DNA of 25,426 nucleotides. Source: Prevotellaceae bacterium UBA1075 (GTDB lineage Bacteria; Bacteroidota; Bacteroidia; Bacteroidales; Bacteroidaceae). The notes beneath the pieces were generated by a model. The model did no database searches, was not told where the DNA came from, and saw only the letters and a list, made by a program, of their open reading frames with translations. The position numbers were made by a program, and so were the translations under genes. This document shows positions 15,789-22,851 of this stretch, piece by piece. The DNA is taken from the NCBI GenBank assembly GCA_002316015.1, contig DCCS01000033.1, forward strand, positions 1-25,426. The letters run 5' to 3'. Position 1 is the first letter of the stretch. Each line of letters opens with the position of its first letter.

Positions 15789-16322
15789 ATGTACACAACA
15801 AGCAAGCGCACACTCGCAGCCGCGCTCGCCCTGGCCATTGCAGGGACAGGAATGCCGGCCACAGCGCGCGAAAAGAGACAACAAGAGGAGAGGCTCACAC
15901 CTGTGGCAGTGACCTTCGTGAGCGGAACACAGCCGCAAGGGAAAGAAGGATCGGCCATGGTGGCCGATGGGCACAAGTGGACCAAATGGTGCCTGGATGC
16001 CCCCGACGAGATGCCATACCGCGTAATCCTGGACGCAGCCGAGGCGACAGCACTGAAAGCCTACGCGCTGGTGACAGCAGAGGACACCCACTACTACCCC
16101 TCGCGCAATCCCATTGCCTGGAACATCTACGGAAGCGACGACCTCAAGCAGTGGACACTGATTGAAAACATAAAGTACAGCCGGAGGCTGGATGACCAGA
16201 ACGAGCAGACTTACCTGTTCCCCATCAAGGAGAGCAGAGCATGGAGATACTATAAGTTTGAGTTCACACGTATGGCCGGGGGCACACGCATCCAACTTTC
16301 CGAGATTTCGCTTTATAAATAA
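15789..16322 (+). CDS. Small secreted protein with discoidin-like domain
   Basis: The 177-residue product has an N-terminal signal peptide (about residues 1-26, ending PATA) and a galactose-binding-like (F5/8 type C, discoidin) domain. Support for the domain comes from DGHKWTKWCLDAPDEMPYRVILD, then AWNIYGSDDLKQWTLIENI, the paired YYKFEFTRM strand and the closing IQLSEISLY, the typical last strand. Such domains usually bind carbohydrate or cell surfaces, but here it is not attached to a catalytic domain. It may be exported to the periplasm or outside. Preceded by a 158-base gap in which I see no clear promoter. Confidence 0.75.
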   Translation: MYTTSKRTLAAALALAIAGTGMPATAREKRQQEERLTPVAVTFVSGTQPQGKEGSAMVADGHKWTKWCLDAPDEMPYRVILDAAEATALKAYALVTAEDTHYYPSRNPIAWNIYGSDDLKQWTLIENIKYSRRLDDQNEQTYLFPIKESRAWRYYKFEFTRMAGGTRIQLSEISLYK

Positions 16323-16493
16323 GGTAACGGGGAAGTGTTTTGGCACGCCTCATGCCGTGAAACCTGCCCAAAGAGAACGAGAAAGTCAGGAGCAGAGCCT
16401 GGCACCGGAAGGACGTGGCTTCACCCATAAAGAAGTTGTGCCACTTCCCTGGACAAGACCACTTTATGGAGTATCTCAGCACAACGAATGGCA

Positions 16494-16548
16494 TTTTCGG
16501 CAAAGAGGAGGAAAAAACACACTTTCTCCTGTATGCCTTTGCCGAAAA
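16494..16548. repeat. 12-bp inverted repeat at the rubrerythrin promoter
   Basis: TTTTCGGCAAAG (16494-16505) and CTTTGCCGAAAA (16537-16548) are perfect inverted copies 31 bases apart. Directly inside, AGGAG (16506-16510) can pair with CTCCT (16526-16530). The right arm ends five bases before the TACCTTTG, so it occupies the promoter spacer. Confidence 0.75.
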
Positions 16549-16553
16549 GCCAC

Positions 16554-16561
16554 TACCTTTG
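16554..16561 (+). promoter_or_regulatory. Candidate -7 element of reverse rubrerythrin
   Basis: TACCTTTG matches TAnnTTTG, 82 bases before the ATG. A TTTG lies 12 bases upstream inside the inverted repeat. Confidence 0.6.
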
Positions 16562-16643
16562 CCCATAGAAAATCTCTCCATACACACCCAGCGGGGTATG
16601 CGAATGGTGGAGATACTATGTAAAACTTCTAAATATCATTATT

Positions 16644-17213
16644 ATGGCTACTAAGAAATGGGTGTGCCCCGTGTGCGGGTACGTTTACGAGGGCGAGAAT
16701 CCTCCCGCCGAATGTCCTCAGTGTCACGCTCCCGGTTCCAAGTTCAAACTGATGGGCGAGAGCAAGGGTCTCCAGTTTGTCACCGAGCACGAACTGGGTG
16801 TGGCCAAGGATATCCCTGATACAGAGGACGGAAAACTTGTGCGGCAGGGACTGCACGACCACTTTGTGGGCGAATGCAGCGAGGTGGGCATGTACCTGGC
16901 CATGAGCCGCCAGGCCGACCGCGAAGGCTATCCCGAGATAGCAGAGGCATTCAAGCGCTATGCGCTGGAAGAGGCTGAACACGCCGCCAAGTTCGCCGAA
17001 ATGCTGGGCGAGATTGTGTGGGACACCAAGACCAACGTGGAGAAGCGCATGGTGGCAGAGGAGGGTGCCTGTGCCGGCAAGATGGAGATTGCCAAGAAGG
17101 CCAAGGCTCTGAATCTGGATGCCATACATGACACCGTACATGAGATGGCCAAGGACGAGGCTCGCCATGGGGCTGGATTCCAGGGGCTGTTCAACCGCTA
17201 CTTCAAGAAATAA
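16644..17213 (+). CDS. Reverse rubrerythrin (rubredoxin-ferritin fusion peroxidase)
   Basis: A 189-residue cytoplasmic peroxide-scavenging protein. The rubredoxin iron centre is N-terminal: CPVC at Cys 8 and 11 and CPQC at Cys 24 and 27. The ferritin-like diiron domain follows (about 55-189), with GECSEVGMYLAMSRQA, ALEEAEHAAKFAEML and AKDEARHGAGFQGL supplying Glu and His ligands. Classical rubrerythrin has the opposite order, so this is the reverse type known from Clostridium, where it reduces hydrogen peroxide (and oxygen) with NADH-derived electrons. It probably protects this anaerobe in air. A strong terminator follows, so it ends a transcript. Confidence 0.93.
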   Translation: MATKKWVCPVCGYVYEGENPPAECPQCHAPGSKFKLMGESKGLQFVTEHELGVAKDIPDTEDGKLVRQGLHDHFVGECSEVGMYLAMSRQADREGYPEIAEAFKRYALEEAEHAAKFAEMLGEIVWDTKTNVEKRMVAEEGACAGKMEIAKKAKALNLDAIHDTVHEMAKDEARHGAGFQGLFNRYFKK

Positions 17214-17250
17214 CGCTTCCAGGCAACAGGATTGCCCGACACAGACATTA

Positions 17251-17297
17251 GAGAAGCGCGCCTTGGGCTTTGCCCCAAGGTGCGCTTCTCATTTTTT
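17251..17297 (+). terminator. Intrinsic terminator of reverse rubrerythrin
   Basis: Stem of 17 pairs: GAGAAGCGCGCCTTGGG (17251-17267) pairs with 17274-17290 (one G-T pair), followed by ATTTTTTT. The run of T lies only on the plus strand side, so it acts rightward. Confidence 0.93.
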
Positions 17298-17350
17298 TGC
17301 AGTTTTCGTTCCGATGAGGGGCAACTTGATAGGGCCACGAAATCAAGAAA

Positions 17351-17386
17351 AAGGGGGCAGGCTTCATGGTGAAGCCTGCCCCCCTT
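17351..17386 (-). terminator. Intrinsic terminator of the BspA-like gene
   Basis: The arms AAGGGGGCAGGCTTCA and its complement make a 16-bp hairpin with a 3-4 base loop. On the minus strand the stem ends in a T-rich TTTTTCTTGATTT, placing it downstream of the leftward 986-residue gene, about 55 bases past its stop. Confidence 0.88.
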
Positions 17387-17441
17387 GAAACTCAGCCAGT
17401 CCCTAAGCATGCCACAAGGGCTTGCGGCTGACTGCACTTGC

Positions 17442-20402
17442 TTACTTCCCTGAAACGACAGTCTTGCGGAAATTGCCGTCCTTGCCACGGACAATCACCA
17501 AACCATGGTGCGACGCACCGGCCTTGCAGCCCTGGATGGTGTAGGCTTCACCGCCGCTCTGGAGCACGCCGCCGTCAACGCCAGCGACCCCGTCTGTCAC
17601 GTCAACCGTGATACTGATGTCGTCAAGGTCAATGCTGCTGAATCCGACAGGGCTGGTGGCATGGAAACCTATGTGATACTCGCCATCAGCCGGCACGGTG
17701 TAAGAGCCACTGAGCACGACTGCCTCGGAGGTGTTGTTCACCTTGGTGGCTGGCACAACGGTCTTGAAGTCCCCGGTAGCATAGCCAGTACCCACGGCAG
17801 CAGCCACGATGCCCGGACTTACCGAAGCCTTGGCCGCCACGGTGAAGGACAGTTTGTAGGTCTTGCCCTGCTCCATCTTGATGGCGGGTGTGATGAGCCA
17901 GTCATCATCGGCAACCTTCAGACTGTTGTCGATGGCAGCCGTGCGGTCATAGCTGTTGTAGTACCACTTGGTCCCGTCGCTGTTGGCATCAACAGTGGTG
18001 AAGGTGCTGAACGCGCTCTCCTGGCTGAAGTCCTCGTAGTAGGGAACCGACAGTGCCGAGCCATAAACCACCTCGTTGGAAGCCACCGGCTCTGAGTAGA
18101 GCTCGCCGTTGAGCGATCGCACCGTATAATAATAGGTGGTGAGGTCGCCTTCTGGAAGTTGCTCGGTGAAAGTGGTGCCCTCGTGAGAGAAGGTAAGGAT
18201 GTCACCGGGCACACGGGTGATGATGTACTTGAGGGTGTCATCAAGATAACCGCCATGCTGTCCCTTGGCGGGGGCAGTCCAGGTGAGGGTTACCTCGCCC
18301 TTGGCACTGATGGCAAGCTTGACGTTGGTCGGTGCGTCGGGGATGTCGTGCCCTACCCAGCTTGAGGCGAGCGCGGGCTGGCCATTGCCATGCTCATTGG
18401 ACGGCATTACAGAGAAGATGTAGTCCTCCCCGTCGACGGGGGCGGCGTAGTTGACTATTTTCTTGGTGCCGGGATAGCCGCTCCCTGTGGCCACCTGCTC
18501 CCCGTTGGCAAAGACCGTGTAACTCACCTTGTCGCTGATGGCATTGCCTGCGATGTCGGTCTTGGGCAGATTGAACTCCACCTTGCCCGACAGGCTGCCG
18601 CCCTCGAAGGTGGCCTTCACGTTGGTTGCCTTGGCAGGAGCCTTGTCGCTGTAAATGGTGTTGGGGCAGTAGAGAGCAGCAATCTGCGCCCTGTGGGGGA
18701 ACATGTCAATCTTGCTGGCCTTGCCGGTAGCGGTGTCTACCTCGTAAAGCACGGATCCATCCTCCTGGTACACCTCGGCTGCCCAATAAAGGCGGTCGGA
18801 CTTCAGGTCGAAGGTCGCGCTCTGGGTCATGTCTCTCGGTGTGACACCCGTCAAGCCCACCATGGTCTCCTCGCCCGTGTGCTTGTCAATCCGCATCAGT
18901 TCGCCTTCGTCGGTAATGCCGAAAGCCTCGCCCTTTGAGTTGACCGCAAAGGCGCAGTAGCGGTTCTTCAGCACTGCGATGGTGGTGCGTGCGAGATTAT
19001 CGTAGTCAATGATGCCGAACTGGCTGGTCAGGTTGTTCTGCGAGGAGAAGATGCCATAGACAAATCCCGTTGTGGGATCGATAGCCACACCAGCCTTCGC
19101 ATAAAGCGAGAAGTCGTTGAGCTTAATGCCCTTGCGGTGATACTGCAGGGTATCATTGGCATAGCTGTACTCGCGCGAGTAAACCTCATAACTGTGGGTG
19201 GCCTCATTCTCCGACAGGAGCATGAAGTGGAACAGGTTGTCGTAGTAGGCACCGCCGCCATTGGCATTGATACTCTCGGTCTCCGACTGCTTGAAGCGCT
19301 GGGTGAGGGTCATGCCGGCCTCGGGCTTGAAGGCATAGATGGACTGGTTGTACACAGGCTTGTAGGTCTCTCTGCTGTATTCGCTGTAGATTACATTGCC
19401 CCAGAGCACTGTCTCACTGGAGTCGGGCTGCCCGGGCGTGACAATGTCGCTCTCCAGTTTCCACGAGATGGAGGGAGCCGAAGCCGGCAGACGCAGGTAT
19501 GCCCGCTTGGCATAGACATTGGTGGGCGCGGTCACATTGTCAAAGCGGTCACCGCTGAGCACAAAATTCTTGTGAGCCTCATCACCACCCGTCACGCTTA
19601 CAGTCTCCAGGACACCCACCAGCAGGTTGCCACTGGCCACCTGGCTCTGGTCCTCGGCTATCTGTGCCTCGTACTCTGCTTTCACATTGTTGCGCACAAG
19701 CACGCCCGTGTTGGCGGGGACAACGCCCTGCAAGTCGGTGAGCACCACACACTCCTTGCCTTCGTCAACACCTGTGACCGCATATACCTGGGGAGCCGAC
19801 TTGTCGGTGATTTTCAAGGCGAATGGCGAGCAATAGGTGGCATTCTCGCCACGGAAATCCACCGTGAGGGTCTCGTAGATGTCCATGCCCGACCAGTCGG
19901 AATTGTCCTCCCAGGCCGACAGGGCAGATGGGCGCACATAAACAGTAGCGTTGGTGCCCATGAAATCCGATGAGCTGCAACTTGGAGGAGTGCTGCCAAG
20001 CGCATATATACTGGTCAGTTCTTGAGCGTAAAAGAATGCCATCGAACCTATTGACTTCAAGCTCTCGGGCAGGACGACGTCCTCTACCTTGGAGTAGGCA
20101 AAGGCGTAACTGCCAATTGACTTTACCGTCTTGGGCAGATAGACATGCTTGATGCCTGTGTCACTCGTGAATGAGCTGTTGCCAACGGCAGTCACGGTAT
20201 AGGTCACACCATCATACTCCACCGTCTCGGGCACATTGAGCACTGTGGAGGCTGTTCCCTCAATCAGCGTGCACTCCTTGGAGTCATCGGACGAGGTACC
20301 ATATTTAAGCCCTCCCACAGTAAACTCCTTTTGCCCATACGCCACGCTTCCGGAAAGTAGCAAAAGGAAAGTAAACAAAAACGAGATAATTCTTTTGTCC
20401 AT
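17442..20402 (-). CDS. Secreted BspA-like protein: LRR_5, FnIII and choice-of-anchor-J domains
   Basis: A 986-residue exported protein. Order: signal peptide 1-23; BspA-type leucine-rich repeats (LRR_5) about 60-165 (IKHVYLPKTVKSIGSYAFAY, VVLPESLKSIGSMAFFYA); a beta-rich region 175-320; a YncE-like propeller stretch about 350-585; two fibronectin III-like domains (590-685 and 688-782); a choice-of-anchor-J/cleaved-adhesin domain about 786-935 (VPYYEDFSQESAF, DDDWLITPAIKM, IDLDDISI); and a C-terminal tail 945-986 (GEAYTIQGCKAG to VRGKDGNFRKTVV) resembling Bacteroidetes sorting tails. It is probably surface-exposed or secreted, an adhesin or glycan-interacting protein. Whether the tail is used by a type IX system cannot be told. 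It stands alone with its own terminator. Confidence 0.82.
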   Translation of the reverse strand: MDKRIISFLFTFLLLLSGSVAYGQKEFTVGGLKYGTSSDDSKECTLIEGTASTVLNVPETVEYDGVTYTVTAVGNSSFTSDTGIKHVYLPKTVKSIGSYAFAYSKVEDVVLPESLKSIGSMAFFYAQELTSIYALGSTPPSCSSSDFMGTNATVYVRPSALSAWEDNSDWSGMDIYETLTVDFRGENATYCSPFALKITDKSAPQVYAVTGVDEGKECVVLTDLQGVVPANTGVLVRNNVKAEYEAQIAEDQSQVASGNLLVGVLETVSVTGGDEAHKNFVLSGDRFDNVTAPTNVYAKRAYLRLPASAPSISWKLESDIVTPGQPDSSETVLWGNVIYSEYSRETYKPVYNQSIYAFKPEAGMTLTQRFKQSETESINANGGGAYYDNLFHFMLLSENEATHSYEVYSREYSYANDTLQYHRKGIKLNDFSLYAKAGVAIDPTTGFVYGIFSSQNNLTSQFGIIDYDNLARTTIAVLKNRYCAFAVNSKGEAFGITDEGELMRIDKHTGEETMVGLTGVTPRDMTQSATFDLKSDRLYWAAEVYQEDGSVLYEVDTATGKASKIDMFPHRAQIAALYCPNTIYSDKAPAKATNVKATFEGGSLSGKVEFNLPKTDIAGNAISDKVSYTVFANGEQVATGSGYPGTKKIVNYAAPVDGEDYIFSVMPSNEHGNGQPALASSWVGHDIPDAPTNVKLAISAKGEVTLTWTAPAKGQHGGYLDDTLKYIITRVPGDILTFSHEGTTFTEQLPEGDLTTYYYTVRSLNGELYSEPVASNEVVYGSALSVPYYEDFSQESAFSTFTTVDANSDGTKWYYNSYDRTAAIDNSLKVADDDWLITPAIKMEQGKTYKLSFTVAAKASVSPGIVAAAVGTGYATGDFKTVVPATKVNNTSEAVVLSGSYTVPADGEYHIGFHATSPVGFSSIDLDDISITVDVTDGVAGVDGGVLQSGGEAYTIQGCKAGASHHGLVIVRGKDGNFRKTVVSGK

Positions 20403-20558
20403 ACAGTCTCTTTTTCTGTTTGTTCGCAGCTTTTACTCACACTCTTCTATATCCAGAACGTCCTGACCGCCATCATCATGGAACGATGCCAGAATGTAAG
20501 CGCATCGCACCATTTCAGTGCTGCGAGTAAACTAACAAGGCCGATTGCTTACACTTTG

Positions 20559-20566
20559 CAAAAGTA
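20559..20566 (-). promoter_or_regulatory. Candidate -7 element for the BspA-like gene
   Basis: On the minus strand this reads TACTTTTG, matching TAnnTTTG, about 157 bases before the ATG. A TTTG lies 23 bases upstream, slightly beyond the usual spacing. It implies a leader of roughly 150 bases. Confidence 0.5.
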
Positions 20567-20620
20567 CACAAATAAAACGTTCCGTGAGACAAAAAGGGGC
20601 TTTTTCCTTTAATTAACATA

Positions 20621-20648
20621 CGAAAATACCCTTTTTCGGGTATTTTCG
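20621..20648. repeat. 11-bp perfect hairpin
   Basis: CGAAAATACCC (20621-20631) and GGGTATTTTCG (20638-20648) form a perfect stem with loop TTTTTC. No T-run follows on either side. Role unknown. Confidence 0.6.
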
Positions 20649-20776
20649 CGCTATCATTATCATCCACAACCGCAGTTACACACCTGCATGACGATTGACT
20701 TGCAGAAAGAAAGGAAGTGCTATGGCCCAGCCTATTTCCCACGGGGTCCACAGAAGACAAGCCCATTGACATGCGC

Positions 20777-20808
20777 CCATTGCCACGCGGTGGTGTATGT
20801 GGCAATGG
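20777..20808. repeat. 10-bp inverted repeat
   Basis: CCATTGCCAC (20777-20786) and GTGGCAATGG (20799-20808), perfect, with a 12-base loop. Lies in non-coding sequence. Role unknown. Confidence 0.55.
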
Positions 20809-21060
20809 CTGCAAACTCGAATGAAAAGCGAGCCGCCTGGGTGTCGGTGGCACCCTGGCGCGCATCCCACCTCCTTGCACTTTCCAAGTTCTGTTATTCC
20901 GTATTGCCGGTTTTTTAGGCTTCAACAGCACAGAGGATGCCTATTTCACCCTACGACAAAGCACAGGCACGCCACATACAGTACCCTCCCAAAAAAGACC
21001 GGAAAGCCTTTAGCCATGCCCTTGATTTAGGGGGAAAGGAATTCCCCATGCAAATGCGGC

Positions 21061-21149
21061 AAAAAATGCAGTGCGTCGCGATAGCCAACGCAGCGCGCTG
21101 CATGCGCCAACGCGGCGCACTGCATGTGCCAACGCGGCGCACTGCATGT
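21061..21149 (-). terminator. Terminator of cdd whose 5' arm is tandemly repeated
   Basis: Read on the minus strand, TGCAGTGCGCCGCG-type arms are followed by CGCGACGCACTGCA (21067-21080) and TTTTTT (21061-21066), an intrinsic terminator just after the cytidine deaminase stop. The 5' arm lies in each unit of a 22-bp tandem repeat, so three alternative arms could pair with the single 3' arm. Confidence 0.7.
21084..21149. repeat. Three tandem copies of a 22-bp unit
   Basis: Units at 21084-21105, 21106-21127 and 21128-21149, each starting GCCAACGC. Units 2 and 3 are identical; unit 1 differs at four positions (CAGCGCGCTGCATGC against CGGCGCACTGCATGT). A short GCC remnant follows. Unit 1 contains the perfect 12-base palindrome GCAGCGCGCTGC (21090-21101). 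Confidence 0.9.
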
Positions 21150-21160
21150 GCCGGCCCGCC

Positions 21161-21643
21161 TTACAGATGCATGTCGGCATCCACAAAGCGCAGGGGAAGC
21201 AGGGCATCCACCCCGCCGCACTCATACACGCCCTCGGTGCCATAGAGCAGGATGCGCACGGGATGGCCGAAGCGCTCCTCCACGCCCGATATCACCTGGC
21301 GGCAAGCCCCACAGGGCGAGATGGGCACCCGCAGGAAGCGGCGTCCCTTGCGTGCCGCGATGGCCAGGGCAAGCACAGGCTGGTCGGGATACTGGGCATT
21401 GGCGGCAAAGAGCGTGGTGCGCTCGGCACACAGACCCGACGGATAGGCGGCGTTCTCCTGGTTGGCCCCCGTGAACACGACCCCGTTGGCAAGCCTTGCC
21501 GCAGCCCCCACGCGAAACTTGGAATAGGGGGCATAACTGCCTCTCGTAGCCTCCATGGCCGCCTCCACAAGCTGGCGGTCCTCACGCCCAAGCTCGTCCA
21601 GGCCATAGACACGGAAAACACTCTTTATCTCTATTTCTTTCAT
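21161..21643 (-). CDS. cdd: Cytidine deaminase
   Basis: A 160-residue zinc deaminase that converts cytidine and deoxycytidine to uridine and deoxyuridine in pyrimidine salvage. Its zinc site is CAE at Cys 72-Ala-Glu 74 (SGLCAERTTLFA) and PCGAC with Cys 111 and Cys 114. The substrate-binding stretch APYSKFRVGAA (38-48) and TGANQENAAYPSG (58-70) are also present. This matches the small tetrameric type. Its stop is just before the repeat-built terminator. It is divergent from the glucosaminidase gene. No operon partner on its own strand. Confidence 0.95.
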   Translation of the reverse strand: MKEIEIKSVFRVYGLDELGREDRQLVEAAMEATRGSYAPYSKFRVGAAARLANGVVFTGANQENAAYPSGLCAERTTLFAANAQYPDQPVLALAIAARKGRRFLRVPISPCGACRQVISGVEERFGHPVRILLYGTEGVYECGGVDALLPLRFVDADMHL

Positions 21644-21730
21644 AGGGTGGTCATTTGATTAGTCACACCGATTCCTCAAGAGGCGCCAGACGGGCAAACA
21701 CCGCAAGCATACCGCGCCACACATCTGACA

Positions 21731-21738
21731 CAAAATTA
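21731..21738 (-). promoter_or_regulatory. Candidate -7 element of cdd
   Basis: On the minus strand TAATTTTG matches TAnnTTTG, 88 bases before the cdd ATG. TTTG occurs 12 bases upstream (21751-21754) across an A-rich run. Confidence 0.5.
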
Positions 21739-21770
21739 TGTTTTTTTTTCCAAATCCAGTTATTTTTAGG

Positions 21771-21778
21771 TAAATTTG
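21771..21778 (+). promoter_or_regulatory. Candidate -7 element of the glucosaminidase gene
   Basis: TAAATTTG matches TAnnTTTG, 19 bases before the ATG at 21798. A T-run lies about 21 bases upstream at the -33 position. The two divergent promoters are only about 30 bases apart. Confidence 0.6.
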
Positions 21779-21797
21779 CGCCTTCAAAGGGAAAACC

Positions 21798-22721
21798 ATG
21801 CTGAAGAAGACAAGAATAATCCTGGCTACGCTCCTCTGTTTTGTGTGCGGCGGCCTGCCTTTGATGGCACAACGCACCAACCAAGCATACTGGACTTACA
21901 TTGACAGGCACAAGGACTGGGCCATCGAGCAGATGAAGCTCTACCGCATCCCCGCAAGCATCACCCTGGCACAGGGCTTGCTGGAGAGCAACGCCGGGCG
22001 CAGCACACTGGCCACAGAAGCCAACAACCACTTCGGCATCAAATGCGGAGGCTCATGGACAGGGCCATACGTGTTGCGCGACGATGACGCGCCCAACGAG
22101 AAGTTCCGCAAGTACCCCACCACGCGAGACAGTTACATTGACCATTCCCTGTTCCTGCAAGGCAGGCGCTACCAGTCCCTGTTCCAGCTGGACGCCACTG
22201 ACTACAAGGGATGGGCGCGCGGGCTGAAGGCGGCCGGCTACGCCACAAGCCCCACCTATGCCGAGTCGCTCATCCGCCTCATCGAGATGTACAACCTGAG
22301 CCAGTTTGACTCGGGCAGATACATGGTGCTGAGCAGCAAGAAGGGCCAGTTGGACCAAGACCCATTCTATACAAACCACGTCGTTTACCGCAACAACAAG
22401 AACTACTTCATCGTGGTGGAGCCAGGGGACGACATGGCCACCATCAGCCAGAAGACCGGGGTGAGCCTCAAGGACTTGTACAACTTCAACGACCTTCCGC
22501 TTGACTATGCGGCCACAGCCGGCGACATCATCTACCTGCAGAAGAAGCGCAAGTGCGCATCCAAGGAGTTCAAGGACTATCCCATACACATCGTGGAGCC
22601 CAACCAGAGCATGCACGACATCTGCCAGCTCTATGGCATCAGGCTCAAATACCTGTACAGGCTGAACAGGATGCAGCCCGACCACACGCTGGTCCCCGGA
22701 GAAATCCTGCGCATCAGGTAA
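21798..22721 (+). CDS. Secreted glucosaminidase with two LysM domains
   Basis: A 307-residue exported peptidoglycan hydrolase. Signal peptide about 1-24 (ending PLMAQ), then a FlgJ/LytD-type N-acetylglucosaminidase domain about 30-170 with the catalytic Glu at residue 63 in ITLAQGLLESNAGRSTLA, followed by NHFGIKCGGSW and YPTTRDSYIDHSLFL. Two LysM modules follow (about 205-252 and 262-307: YFIVVEPGDDMATISQKTGVSLKDLYNFN and IHIVEPNQSMHDICQLYGIRLKYLYRLN), which anchor the enzyme to glycan strands. It probably remodels the cell wall during growth or division. The ABC-F gene follows after 130 bases. Confidence 0.92.
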   Translation: MLKKTRIILATLLCFVCGGLPLMAQRTNQAYWTYIDRHKDWAIEQMKLYRIPASITLAQGLLESNAGRSTLATEANNHFGIKCGGSWTGPYVLRDDDAPNEKFRKYPTTRDSYIDHSLFLQGRRYQSLFQLDATDYKGWARGLKAAGYATSPTYAESLIRLIEMYNLSQFDSGRYMVLSSKKGQLDQDPFYTNHVVYRNNKNYFIVVEPGDDMATISQKTGVSLKDLYNFNDLPLDYAATAGDIIYLQKKRKCASKEFKDYPIHIVEPNQSMHDICQLYGIRLKYLYRLNRMQPDHTLVPGEILRIR

Positions 22722-22851
22722 GGAACGGCCACATGTGGGCTTACGGCCCATACGGGGGCGATCCGCCCCACCCCCGGCGCACAAGGCACGAGGCCCACAC
22801 CGCCGGGCCGCGCAGCCACACAGACACAATAAAACCGCATAACCGCAAAAT

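Larger units (their letters stand above)
16323..16643. other. Intergenic region before reverse rubrerythrin
   Basis: A 321-base stretch without a credible gene. It contains a large inverted repeat (16494-16548) directly upstream of a -7-type element (16554-16561), leaving a leader of about 75 bases before the rubrerythrin start. Confidence 0.6.
20403..21160. other. 758-base non-coding region between BspA-like gene and cdd
   Basis: I find no credible gene; the minus-strand frame at 20515-20931 has Pro/Arg/Ser-rich, low-complexity composition and no family features. The stretch holds a leftward -7 element (20559-20566), an 11-bp AT-rich hairpin (20621-20648), a 10-bp inverted repeat (20777-20808) and the repeat-built terminator of cdd (21061-21149). 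Confidence 0.6.

Noticed and set aside
19137..19973. Rightward 278-residue frame within the BspA-like gene
   Set aside because: Antisense shadow of a gene with a signal peptide and several recognisable domains.
20515..20931. Leftward 138-residue frame in the long gap
   Set aside because: Composition is Pro, Arg and Ser rich without motifs, it overlaps the candidate promoter and hairpin, and it has no ribosome-site or operon context.
21084..21149. Possible CRISPR array
   Set aside because: The 22-bp units are directly adjacent with no spacers and there are no cas genes; they form part of a terminator.
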